Program-made: the position numbers and the translations under genes | Assembly: GCA_002426275.1 (NCBI GenBank) | Contig: DIPB01000138.1 | Span: 1,022 to 7,311 of the forward strand | Length of the DNA: 6,290 nt | Direction: 5' to 3' | From: Firmicutes bacterium UBA5499 | Lineage (GTDB): Bacteria; Bacillota; DTU084 | Notes under the pieces: generated by a model | Databases searched by the model: none | Seen by the model: only the letters and a program-made list of their open reading frames with translations | Told to the model about the DNA's origin: nothing | Shown here: one piece after another, positions 1 to 6,290 of the stretch | Layout: the number at the start of each line of letters is the position of its first letter | Numbering within the stretch: the first letter of the stretch is position 1

Positions 1-1259
1 AATGTGTTCGTTGGACGGAAAGCGATAACTTGCACGGCGTGATGACGGATTGCCCGCAGCGGGACGAACGGCTTGGCTGGCTCAACGATCTTACGGTTCG
101 CCTGGAAGAGGCGATCTATAATTTTGAATTGCCGCAGCTGTTGCGGAAAGTGGAGCAAGATATTGCGGACGCGCAGGGACCCGGAGGCGCCATTAAGGAC
201 GTAGCTCCATTTTCCATCTCACATTTCGGCAATGATCCGGCGGATCCGGTTTGCTCTAGTTTTTTGCTTTTACCGTATCTCATGTACTTGCATTGGGCGG
301 ATAAGAAAATTATTGAACGCCATTATGAAGCGGTGCGCGGGTGGACGCTCTACCTGCATAAGAACAGCTCGGACGGCTTAGTGGATTTTGGCTATTATGG
401 CGATTGGGCGTCTCCAATCATTTATTGCCAAGAGGAGAGCCCGGTGTCGGCCATTACGCCGCCGGCGTACATGTCCGCGGGATTTCAGTGCTTAAATTTA
501 AAGCTGATGGGCTTTTTTGCTTCACTTTTGGGGAAAACACAGGATCAGCAGATGTTCGGAGAGTTGGCGCAGACTGCGGTCGCGGCTTTCAACGCCAAGT
601 ATTTGGACAGACAAAAAGGAAGCTATTGCACAGGAAGCCAGGCGTGCAACAGTTTCGCGCTTTGGCTGGAGATTGTGCCGCCTGAAATAGTGCCGCGGGT
701 TGCCGCCAATTTGGCGCAGGATGTAATCGCGAAAGATTATCACTTGTCCACCGGCAATATCTGCACCAAGTATTTACCAGAGATGTTGGCGGAACACGGT
801 TATGGAGATGTCGCCTTGAAGCTGATTTGTCAGCGCACTTATCCCAGTTGGGGCTACATGCTGGAACACGGCGCCACCACCGTTTGGGAACGGTGGGAGA
901 GAGAGACAAAGGGAGGCATGAATTCCCATAATCACCCCATGAACGCTACCATTGGCTCCTGGTTCTACAAATATTTGGCCGGCATTTTGCCGGATCCCGT
1001 ACGGCCTGGTTTCGAGCGTTTCTTCCTTAAACCGTATTTTCTGGAAGGGATTGATTGGGTCAAGTGCCGCTTGCAGACCTTGTATGGCCTGATTGAAGTG
1101 CGTTGGGAGCGAACAGCCGCTGGGATTGCGCTGTACGCCGTTGTCCCTTCCAATTCGGCTGCACAGGTGATCCTGCCTGAGGGATATGTTGCAGAAGACG
1201 ATCAAGCTTTGCAGCTTATGTCCGGACGCTATCGGCTGGAGATCAAGAAACTGAAATAG
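1..1259 (+). CDS. Alpha-L-rhamnosidase, glycoside hydrolase family 78, C-terminal part (5' end cut by window)
   Basis: The enzyme hydrolyses terminal alpha-L-rhamnose from glycans or glycosides. The frame is open from base 3 with no stop, and the TTG at 30 lies inside conserved sequence, so the true start is upstream. About 418 codons are present, whereas GH78 enzymes usually have 850-1100 residues; the N-terminal beta domains are missing. At 48-80 the family signature DCPQRDERLGW is seen; it carries acidic residues of the active site, one being the expected general acid. It is followed by LNDL and EEAIYNFEL, the variant common in bacterial rhamnosidase-like proteins. GATTVWERW at 870-896 holds the Glu (888-890) that fits the second catalytic acid. 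NHPMNATIGSWFYKYLAG follows (about 921-980), then a beta-rich C-terminal domain (about 1010-1256). The downstream sugar isomerase starts 17 bases after the stop, suggesting co-transcription. The family call is strong; exact substrate is unknown, and cellular location cannot be judged without the N-terminus. Confidence 0.93.
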   Translation, partial: CVRWTESDNLHGVMTDCPQRDERLGWLNDLTVRLEEAIYNFELPQLLRKVEQDIADAQGPGGAIKDVAPFSISHFGNDPADPVCSSFLLLPYLMYLHWADKKIIERHYEAVRGWTLYLHKNSSDGLVDFGYYGDWASPIIYCQEESPVSAITPPAYMSAGFQCLNLKLMGFFASLLGKTQDQQMFGELAQTAVAAFNAKYLDRQKGSYCTGSQACNSFALWLEIVPPEIVPRVAANLAQDVIAKDYHLSTGNICTKYLPEMLAEHGYGDVALKLICQRTYPSWGYMLEHGATTVWERWERETKGGMNSHNHPMNATIGSWFYKYLAGILPDPVRPGFERFFLKPYFLEGIDWVKCRLQTLYGLIEVRWERTAAGIALYAVVPSNSAAQVILPEGYVAEDDQALQLMSGRYRLEIKKLK

Positions 1260-1263
1260 ATTT

Positions 1264-1268
1264 GGAGG
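1264..1268 (+). promoter_or_regulatory. Ribosome binding site that fixes the isomerase start
   Basis: GGAGG lies 8 bases before the ATG at 1277. A possible upstream TTG start at 1262 overlaps this site, so the longer reading would translate its own ribosome binding site. This decides for ATG 1277. Confidence 0.85.
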
Positions 1269-1276
1269 AAAAGAAG

Positions 1277-2260
1277 ATGTATCAACTTCCCTACAGCGTA
1301 ATTCTCACTAATGTCGGACATTGTTGCGACAGGTACTTGAGCACGGGTTACTCGGATCCTTTCGCTTTGGAGGAACTTTTTGAACGAGTTTCCAGCATTG
1401 AAGGAGTTCAGGCGGTGGAGTTGATCGCAAGCTGTCTCAATTCACCTGAAGACGTGGCGCGAGTCAAGGAGAATCTCCACAGGACGGGGCTTGAATTATC
1501 GGCCATCATCCCTGATCACTTTGGCAAGCAAATCTGGGGTAAAGGCGCCTTTACGGCGGAAGATCCCTCGGTACGGGCCGCGGCCGTCTCGCATACCAGG
1601 AAAATGATGGATATACTGGTGGAACTGGGCGGCGACGTGGTTAGCCTCTGGCCCGGCCAGGATGGCTACGATTATCATTTCCAGGCCGATTACCTGCAAA
1701 AGCACAATTGGTTTGTGGAGGGCATACGTCAGTGCTGCGACTATCGGCCGGAGGTTCGCGTGGCATTGGAATATAAACCTAAAGAGCCGCGCAATCGCTG
1801 CTTTCTTTCCAATGTCAGCAGCACGCTGCTGATGATTCAGGAGATCCAGCGGCCAAATTGCGGTGTGACCATTGATTTTGGACACGCGCTGGTCGCCTAC
1901 GAAAACGTGGCCGAATCAGTCGCCTTGCTCTCGCTGCATGGTAATACGCTTTTTCATTTGCACATGAACGATAATTACGGCTATTGGGATGATGACATGA
2001 TCACAGGCTCGGTACATACCATTTCGTATTTGGAGTTTCTCTATTGGCTTAAAAAGACGAATTATCAAGGGTGGCTTTCCATGGATCAATATCCATACCG
2101 CGAAGATGGTAAGAGGGCGGTGAACGAGAGCTTACGCTGGCTGGATGGACTGACGAACGTAATGAATCGTATGGATGCAGACGAAGTGGAGAGGGTCATC
2201 CATAGCGGGGATGCCACCGAGTCGTCGGCTTTATTGCGCAAATATTTGTTTGCGAAGTAG
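1277..2260 (+). CDS. TIM-barrel sugar isomerase/epimerase, candidate L-rhamnose isomerase-like enzyme
   Basis: A 327-residue protein of the xylose isomerase-like TIM-barrel superfamily, probably cytoplasmic. It should interconvert an aldose and a ketose, or epimerise a ketose, with a divalent metal. Visible candidate metal ligands are Glu165 (LEYKPKEPR), Asp200 (TIDFGH), His229 (HLHMND) and Asp270 (MDQYPYRED). Their spacing and the final Asp resemble the Pseudomonas stutzeri-type L-rhamnose isomerase better than tagatose 3-epimerase, which ends in Glu. His203, three residues after Asp200, and the acidic run DDD at 238-240 could form the second metal site of that type. SLWPGQDGYDY precedes the site. 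At 327 residues it is clearly shorter than that enzyme (roughly 430). The neighbouring rhamnosidase makes L-rhamnose the natural substrate guess, but this is inference. ATG 1277 is chosen because it has a well-spaced GGAGG. Superfamily is near certain; substrate is not. Confidence 0.87.
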   Translation: MYQLPYSVILTNVGHCCDRYLSTGYSDPFALEELFERVSSIEGVQAVELIASCLNSPEDVARVKENLHRTGLELSAIIPDHFGKQIWGKGAFTAEDPSVRAAAVSHTRKMMDILVELGGDVVSLWPGQDGYDYHFQADYLQKHNWFVEGIRQCCDYRPEVRVALEYKPKEPRNRCFLSNVSSTLLMIQEIQRPNCGVTIDFGHALVAYENVAESVALLSLHGNTLFHLHMNDNYGYWDDDMITGSVHTISYLEFLYWLKKTNYQGWLSMDQYPYREDGKRAVNESLRWLDGLTNVMNRMDADEVERVIHSGDATESSALLRKYLFAK

Positions 2261-2279
2261 GTTCGTTACGCTGGTTTTT

Positions 2280-2395
2280 CCTGATGGGCCATATTTGTCA
2301 GAGAAGCATCCAAAAGCAAGATGTGTCATTGCAAAAAGGCTGTCTGCAGGCGCAGGGTGAGAAAATGGTGACGGGGGTGATAAAGGCTCATCAGG
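2280..2395. repeat. Imperfect inverted repeat, 11-bp arms, 94-base loop
   Basis: CCTGATGGGCC at 2280-2290 pairs with GGCTCATCAGG at 2385-2395. All 11 positions pair as RNA, one being a G-U wobble (2287 with 2388). The loop of 94 bases holds only weak internal pairing. No T run follows, so this is not a standard terminator. It could be a long-range stem in the transcript leader or the edge of a small mobile repeat, but a chance match of this quality in about 430 bases is quite possible. Confidence 0.35.
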
Positions 2396-2677
2396 GTTTG
2401 CTGAAAATGCAGTAATGAGACTAAGAACGATGGCAAGCCCAATCGCATGAAGTAAAGAGAAATAAGCTTTCGATTGTAGCACTGAGCTGTACATTAAGTT
2501 TAGAAAATTGACTCATCTGTAAACGGACCGCCGCGTGTTCAAACATGATCCATCTTTGACGTAGGACAGTGTTTCTGGCAGCGGCATTTTGGACTTTAGC
2601 TAAGCAAGGGCTGATCTGACAGCGAAATAAGCAGCGTAAGTTTCGGACTACTGTTTACGTGAAATTTTATTACAGCG

Positions 2678-2683
2678 AGGAGG
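2678..2683 (+). promoter_or_regulatory. Strong ribosome binding site of the solute-binding protein
   Basis: A full AGGAGG (in GAGGAGGA) lies 9 bases before ATG 2693, supporting that start. It is a perfect match to the anti-Shine-Dalgarno core and predicts efficient translation of the binding protein. Confidence 0.85.
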
Positions 2684-2692
2684 ATTTTTATT

Positions 2693-4096
2693 ATGTCGAA
2701 GAGGCTTTGGCTGGTTTTAGGGGTAATCATTGTGGCGGCTTTAGCTGGCTGGGGAATTAATCGGCGGGAAAAGACCGATCAGCAGACAGAGCTGAATTCG
2801 GGGAAGAAGATCGTAGTTGTGATCAACTGCGGACCTAAAGAGACGGACAAAGTTGCTGTGAAAAATCTGAAAGCAGATATTGCGGAGTTCAATAAAATTT
2901 ATCCCAATATTGAAATTAAGTGGACGGATCGCGGTTATTCTCCGGATAGTTTTGCCACAAGCATTGCAGGGGGAACAGCTGAGGACGTGATTACCCTTTG
3001 GGCAACCGAAGGCTATGTTGCAGAAAGAGGATACGCTTGGGATCTTACCAAGATGATTAATGATTGGGAGTATAAAGATCAATTGAACATGTCCATGTTG
3101 GAGCCATTCAAACGGAACGGTCGCTATTATGCTCTGCCCATGAGCGGCTACATCATCGGCATGTGGTACAACAAGAAAATTTTCCGCGATGCTGGTTTGA
3201 CGAAGGGCGACGGCAGTTATCTAGTGCCCGAAAATTGGGAAGAATTTGCTAGGACTGCGCAGAAACTTACCAACAGGAAAAAAGGCATTGCAGGTTATGG
3301 TATTTATGGTAAAGGAGCCTATGCCGGCTGGGGCATGTTGAATTGGGTCTGGCAGGCGGGAGGGGATTTTGAAAAGGAAGTGGGCGGCAAATGGCGTGCG
3401 ACCTTCGGAGAGTCCGAGACAGTGAAGGCCTTTGAGTTTGTTCGTGATTTGCGCTGGAAATATGATTGTCTTCAGCCAAATTTGCTGCTGGCGACTCAAG
3501 ATGTATGGCCGCTTTTTGCCGCCGGACAGATTGCCATGACAAACGGAACTAACGATTGGACCCCTATTTTGATCAATCAGAATGGCATGAAGATAGACGA
3601 GATCGGAATGGCTCTCCTGCCGGCAGGACCCGCGGGAAGAGCAAATCAGCTGGGCGGAGATTACTGCATCATCAATCCCAATAGACCCCAAGAAGTCCAG
3701 AAAGCCGCTTTTAAATGGATTACTTGGAAACTGCTTAAGAGCGTAAGTCCAGAGTTTGTGAAGCGGACAGGTGAACAGATGCGGAGGCAGGGGCAAGTAG
3801 ACAAAATTTCGTCTATTCCTGTTTTCACAGGCGAATTGGATCAAAAGATGCGCCAAACAGCGCAGGAATACAGAGATGTGCTGATTGATTTTCCAGGCGT
3901 GTGGCAGGAAGCCAGCAAATACATCAAGCCCGAGCCGCCGTTTTTCGCGCAGCAGTTGTATGGCGAGTATCTTTCGCCGGTCGTGCAGTCTGTGCTGACG
4001 AAGGAAAAGACAAATCCCAAACAATTATTACAGAAAGCTGCTAAAAGCTTTGAAGAGCGGTTTCTCAATCAAGGAAACAGCAGAGTGGAGGAATGA
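2693..4096 (+). CDS. ABC transporter solute-binding protein, family 1 (carbohydrate type)
   Basis: A 467-residue extracytoplasmic binding protein of the MalE-like family 1, which delivers sugars or oligosaccharides to an ABC importer. Residues 5-22 form a hydrophobic segment after MSKR, followed by NRREK. No lipobox Cys is present (LAGWG where LAGC would be expected; the first Cys is 46), so it is either a cleaved signal peptide or a membrane anchor, not a typical lipoprotein. Family features: EFNKIYPNIEIKW near the N-terminus, SIAGGTAEDVITLWATEGY (the usual region of the family's acidic binding loop), YALPMSGYIIGMWYNKKIF at about 145-164, and GGDYCIINP at about 321-329 before a helix KAAFKWITW. 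Length is normal. Importer permeases normally follow such a gene; here an unrelated small secreted protein follows after 56 bases, so the protein is an orphan locally. Substrate is unknown; rhamnose-containing sugars are a guess from the rhamnosidase upstream. Confidence 0.92.
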   Translation: MSKRLWLVLGVIIVAALAGWGINRREKTDQQTELNSGKKIVVVINCGPKETDKVAVKNLKADIAEFNKIYPNIEIKWTDRGYSPDSFATSIAGGTAEDVITLWATEGYVAERGYAWDLTKMINDWEYKDQLNMSMLEPFKRNGRYYALPMSGYIIGMWYNKKIFRDAGLTKGDGSYLVPENWEEFARTAQKLTNRKKGIAGYGIYGKGAYAGWGMLNWVWQAGGDFEKEVGGKWRATFGESETVKAFEFVRDLRWKYDCLQPNLLLATQDVWPLFAAGQIAMTNGTNDWTPILINQNGMKIDEIGMALLPAGPAGRANQLGGDYCIINPNRPQEVQKAAFKWITWKLLKSVSPEFVKRTGEQMRRQGQVDKISSIPVFTGELDQKMRQTAQEYRDVLIDFPGVWQEASKYIKPEPPFFAQQLYGEYLSPVVQSVLTKEKTNPKQLLQKAAKSFEERFLNQGNSRVEE

Positions 4097-4135
4097 TAAT
4101 CTAGCGAATGCACCAAATTGTTTAATCCAAAAGTG

Positions 4136-4141
4136 AGGAGG
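4136..4141 (+). promoter_or_regulatory. Ribosome binding site of the small secreted protein
   Basis: AGGAGG lies 11 bases before ATG 4153, slightly far but a full match. It supports this start and shows that the gene is translated on its own signal 56 bases after the binding-protein stop. Confidence 0.75.
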
Positions 4142-4152
4142 CTGACTATATA

Positions 4153-4872
4153 ATGCGAGAACAAAAGCTGATTACATTGCTCTGGGAGCTTATTTTCTTA
4201 ACATACATTGTCTTTGGAAGTTCCGCATATACAGTTGATTTCAAGACGGTTAATTATCCAGTGCAGTCTGAGGCAAATTTTGGTACCGAAAAATATGCTC
4301 TTTCCTATCTGGGCTCAAGAGCGGCAACGGGTAATGTTAATGATGGAATAAATCTGGATTCATGGGTGGTCGGTGAAAAAAATCATTATGCTGTATTAAC
4401 TTCCAATGGAACGTGGACTATATCCGAACTAAAGGGATTTGAATATTCGGTAGAAATAACGAATATGAATGTGAATTCTGAATCCATAGCGTACGTTGGT
4501 TTTATGAATGGTAGGAATCTTCCTTTGGATACGCCTTACGGTTGGTCTTCTCAGGGCATGCAGCAAGGAATAGGCATTCAATTTTTTAATAATAAAAATA
4601 TTCAATTTTGTGTGTTGAACCCTAACCCTCTGGGCGGTCAAAGATATGATCCCGCAACCGAAACCTGGGGAAGTAGCAGTGCTGCAATTACAACATATAC
4701 AAGTACGGATCGCTTTTTAGCTAAAGTAGCTTGCACATCAACCGGGGATTTCGTTCTTACCCTCTACAAAAATGGCGCTTTAGTCTGCACTGCTCGAAGA
4801 AGTATTGCATCAGTTACTGGGTTTGTCTATTGCTTCAGCGCATTGGGTGTTTACACTGGCATGAACGCATAA
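4153..4872 (+). CDS. Small secreted protein of unrecognised family, possibly beta-sandwich (lectin-like)
   Basis: I do not recognise this 239-residue protein. It has a clear N-terminal signal: MREQK, a hydrophobic stretch at about 6-21, then GSSA with likely cleavage after Ala25. The mature part is rich in Gly, Asn, Ser, Thr and aromatic residues in alternating hydrophobic patterns, as in all-beta extracellular domains. The segment FLAKVACTSTGDFVLTLYKNGALVCTAR (split: FLAKVACTST, then GDFVLTLYKNGALVC) looks like paired strands of a concanavalin/LamG-type jelly roll, but no diagnostic motif is seen. Four Cys (153, 194, 212, 227) could make two disulfides. It ends abruptly at GVYTGMNA with TAA and a second in-frame TAA at 4876, so it may be complete or shortened. 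GC is low (35% at 4381-4440), unlike its neighbours. It may share a transcript with the binding protein; a role in glycan binding is inference only. Confidence 0.72.
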   Translation: MREQKLITLLWELIFLTYIVFGSSAYTVDFKTVNYPVQSEANFGTEKYALSYLGSRAATGNVNDGINLDSWVVGEKNHYAVLTSNGTWTISELKGFEYSVEITNMNVNSESIAYVGFMNGRNLPLDTPYGWSSQGMQQGIGIQFFNNKNIQFCVLNPNPLGGQRYDPATETWGSSSAAITTYTSTDRFLAKVACTSTGDFVLTLYKNGALVCTARRSIASVTGFVYCFSALGVYTGMNA

Positions 4873-4933
4873 GACTAAGCAGGAAATCTCGCTCGTTTTG
4901 GCGGGGCGCATGCCGTTCCCGCAATCAGGTTGT

Positions 4934-4957
4934 GCCCTGTGGCGCAGAAGTGAGGGC
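4934..4957 (+). promoter_or_regulatory. Weak ribosome binding site of the exporter, within a possible small hairpin
   Basis: GAGGG at 4952-4956 is the only plausible ribosome binding site for the exporter. AGGGC (4953-4957) can pair with GCCCT (4934-4938), which would partly hide it. A second 5-bp stem, GCGGG (4901-4905) with CCCGC (4918-4922), lies upstream without a T run. All stems are short and may be chance. Confidence 0.25.
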
Positions 4958-4967
4958 CTCAGTGGAG

Positions 4968-6290
4968 ATGCTTAAAAAACAAAAGCTCGCGCGCTTGGAG
5001 CACATGGTCAAAAATACCTTCTATCTGCTGCGCTTTGTCTGGAGCGTCAGCCCGCAGCGGGTGCTACTGACCTTCGCGTCGCATCTGCTCGGGTTTGGTT
5101 CTTGGGTGTTCTCCACGGTGATCTTCATGCGCTATCTGTTTGGCGCGGCCGAAATGACGCGCTCTTTTACGGAGGTGTCGCTGTTTCTGGCGTTCAGTCT
5201 GGCGCTGATGCTCGGCATCGCGGCCTTTGACGCGTATTTCAGCCGTTTTGTCCTCATCAATAACCCGCTATTGTATCGGAAGCTCAACCGCCGCCTGTTC
5301 GACAAGGCCACCAACGTTGATATCGCTTGCTACGAGAACGCCGAGTTCTACAACGATTATACCAAGGCGGCGAGCGAGATCTTCAGTCGCGCCGTGTCAA
5401 CGGTGGACTCGTCTGCGCGGGCGTTCAGCGCCTTTTTCTCCTCAGCATACGTCATCATCACCATGTTTAAGATCAACCTGTGGGTGGGCCTCGTCTCGCT
5501 TCTCCCAGTATTCGCCAACCTCGTCTTCGGGCGGCTTGGCAGTCAGCAGGAATACGAAAAAAATATGGAAGCCATCCCTTATAACCGTCGGCTCGACTAC
5601 GTCAACCGCGCCTTCTACCTCCAGAAATACGCCAAAGAGATCCGACTGACCCGCGCCCCGGCGCTTTTGGAGCGCACCTACGGCGGGGCGATGGAGGGCG
5701 TGATCGGCGTGGCAATGAAATACTGGAAGCGCCTGTTTGTCATCAATGCCATCAAGTCCACCATCTGCTTCCCGCTCCTTTTTGAAGGCACCTGGCTCCT
5801 GGGTGCGTATCTCGCCATGGTGCAGGAGGCCATCACCGTGTCCGACTTCGTGGTGGTGGCCAACGCTGCGGTGAGCACCACCTGGATGCTCATCAGCCTG
5901 ACCGACAGTCTTGTCGCCATCTTTCAGAACGCGCTCTATACCGATAATCTCAAGACATTTCTCGGCCACCGCGATGCCATCCCGGAGGACCAGCCCGGCC
6001 GGCCGGTCCCGCGCGCGGTCGATACGCTCGAACTCAGAGATGTGTCTTTCCGCTATGAGGGAGCCTCGCGCGATGCGGTGCGGAACATCACGATGACCTT
6101 GCGGCGCGGGGAGCTGGTTTCCGTCGTGGGACACAACGGTTCGGGTAAGAGCACCCTCGTGAAACTGATCATGCGCCTCTACGACCCGACGGAGGGCGCG
6201 ATCTACTTAAACGGCGTCGATATCCGGGAATACGAGCTGCGCGCCTATCGGGCGCTGATCGGCTCGACGTTCCAGGATTTCCAGCTTCTG
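4968..6290 (+). CDS. ABC exporter half-transporter, fused membrane and ATPase domains (3' end cut by window)
   Basis: A type I ABC exporter with six-helix membrane domain fused to an ATPase; 441 codons are present and the frame is open at the right edge. Likely helices: about 31-53, 70-92, 152-170, 171-189, 253-281 and 288-312. The loop RRLFDKATNVDIACYENAEF (about 108-127) is the typical first intracellular coupling region. The ATPase domain begins near 353 (LELRDVSFRYEG, A-loop Tyr363), with Walker A GHNGSGKST at 388-396 (Lys394) and Q-loop Gln436 in STFQDFQ. The signature LSGGQ, Walker B and H-loop lie beyond the window. ATG 4968 is used, but GTG 4962 in the same frame sits at better spacing (5 bases) from GAGGG. 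The frame stays open upstream without start-like context. GC is high (63% at 6001-6060). Cargo is unknown: lipid, peptide or drug export are all possible. It is not the partner of the upstream sugar-binding protein. Confidence 0.93.
   Translation, partial: MLKKQKLARLEHMVKNTFYLLRFVWSVSPQRVLLTFASHLLGFGSWVFSTVIFMRYLFGAAEMTRSFTEVSLFLAFSLALMLGIAAFDAYFSRFVLINNPLLYRKLNRRLFDKATNVDIACYENAEFYNDYTKAASEIFSRAVSTVDSSARAFSAFFSSAYVIITMFKINLWVGLVSLLPVFANLVFGRLGSQQEYEKNMEAIPYNRRLDYVNRAFYLQKYAKEIRLTRAPALLERTYGGAMEGVIGVAMKYWKRLFVINAIKSTICFPLLFEGTWLLGAYLAMVQEAITVSDFVVVANAAVSTTWMLISLTDSLVAIFQNALYTDNLKTFLGHRDAIPEDQPGRPVPRAVDTLELRDVSFRYEGASRDAVRNITMTLRRGELVSVVGHNGSGKSTLVKLIMRLYDPTEGAIYLNGVDIREYELRAYRALIGSTFQDFQLL

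Larger units (their letters stand above)
2261..2692 (+). other. Intergenic gap of about 430 bases, no gene recognised
   Basis: No convincing coding region lies here. A reverse-strand reading of 87 residues (2231-2494) overlaps the isomerase end and has no recognisable motif or good ribosome binding site. Possible -35 hexamers (TTGACT at 2508, TTGACG at 2556) have no matching -10 at 16-18 bases, so no promoter is called. There is no GC stem followed by a T run, so no intrinsic terminator is called after the isomerase. A short palindrome TTAGCTAA lies at 2596-2603. An 11-bp inverted repeat lies at 2280-2395 (separate entry). The gap's length and the strong ribosome binding site at its end suggest a separate promoter for the binding protein, but none can be pointed to. 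Confidence 0.6.

Noticed and set aside
1262..1276. TTG start for the isomerase, adding five residues.
   Set aside because: It would place the GGAGG ribosome binding site inside the coding region; ATG 1277 has correct spacing.
2231..2494. Reverse-strand reading frame of 87 residues with a hydrophobic N-terminal part, lying mostly in the intergenic gap.
   Set aside because: It overlaps the end of the isomerase, has no recognisable motif, no good ribosome binding site, and its proline-rich middle looks like translated non-coding DNA.
3221..4024. Long reverse-strand frame of 267 residues opposite the solute-binding protein.
   Set aside because: It lies entirely antisense to a clear family 1 binding protein and has no domain pattern of its own.
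4149..4154. Perfect TATAAT hexamer before the secreted-protein gene.
   Set aside because: It overlaps the ATG start codon and lies after the ribosome binding site, so it cannot be this gene's -10 box; no -35 at suitable distance was seen.
4901..4922. GCGGG/CCCGC stem as a terminator between the secreted protein and the exporter.
   Set aside because: The stem is only five pairs with a 12-base loop and no T run follows.
5442..6134. Reverse-strand frame of 230 residues, rich in His, Asp and Gly, opposite the exporter.
   Set aside because: It is a shadow in GC-rich DNA; the + strand carries membrane helices, A-loop and Walker A of an ABC exporter in one continuous frame.

Overview
The window looks like part of a carbohydrate-foraging bacterium, probably from an anaerobic, gut- or rumen-type community. 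Three of the five genes have strong AGGAGG-type ribosome binding sites. The gene types (GH78 rhamnosidase, xylose-isomerase-like sugar isomerase, family 1 sugar-binding protein, type I ABC exporter) suit a Bacillota-like host. The evidence does not exclude a diderm lineage such as Negativicutes or Lentisphaerota: the solute-binding protein has no lipobox cysteine. No rRNA, tRNA, CRISPR array or transposase is visible, so the taxonomic call is weak.

Layout, all on the + strand: (1) positions 1-1259 hold the C-terminal half of a family 78 alpha-L-rhamnosidase, cut by the left edge. (2) 17 bases later, 1277-2260 encodes a compact TIM-barrel sugar isomerase with an L-rhamnose-isomerase-like metal site. 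(3) 2261-2692 is a gap of about 430 bases with no gene and no convincing promoter, holding one 11-bp inverted repeat. (4) 2693-4096 encodes an ABC sugar-binding protein with an N-terminal membrane anchor or signal peptide. (5) 4153-4872 encodes a small secreted protein of unrecognised family, visibly more AT-rich than its surroundings. (6) From 4968 to the right edge is an ABC exporter half-transporter, GC-rich and cut by the window end within its ATPase domain.

Genes 1 and 2 form a tight pair: release of terminal L-rhamnose from plant or microbial glycans, then isomerisation of the freed sugar. The binding protein could capture the same type of sugar for import, but its permeases are not next to it. 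It is followed by the unknown secreted protein and then by an exporter of an unrelated type. Base composition changes sharply just after position 4872, so the exporter may belong to another transcription unit, to transferred DNA, or to an assembly join. No clearly new multi-gene system is evident. The most open items are the unrecognised secreted protein, the orphan binding protein and the composition junction.
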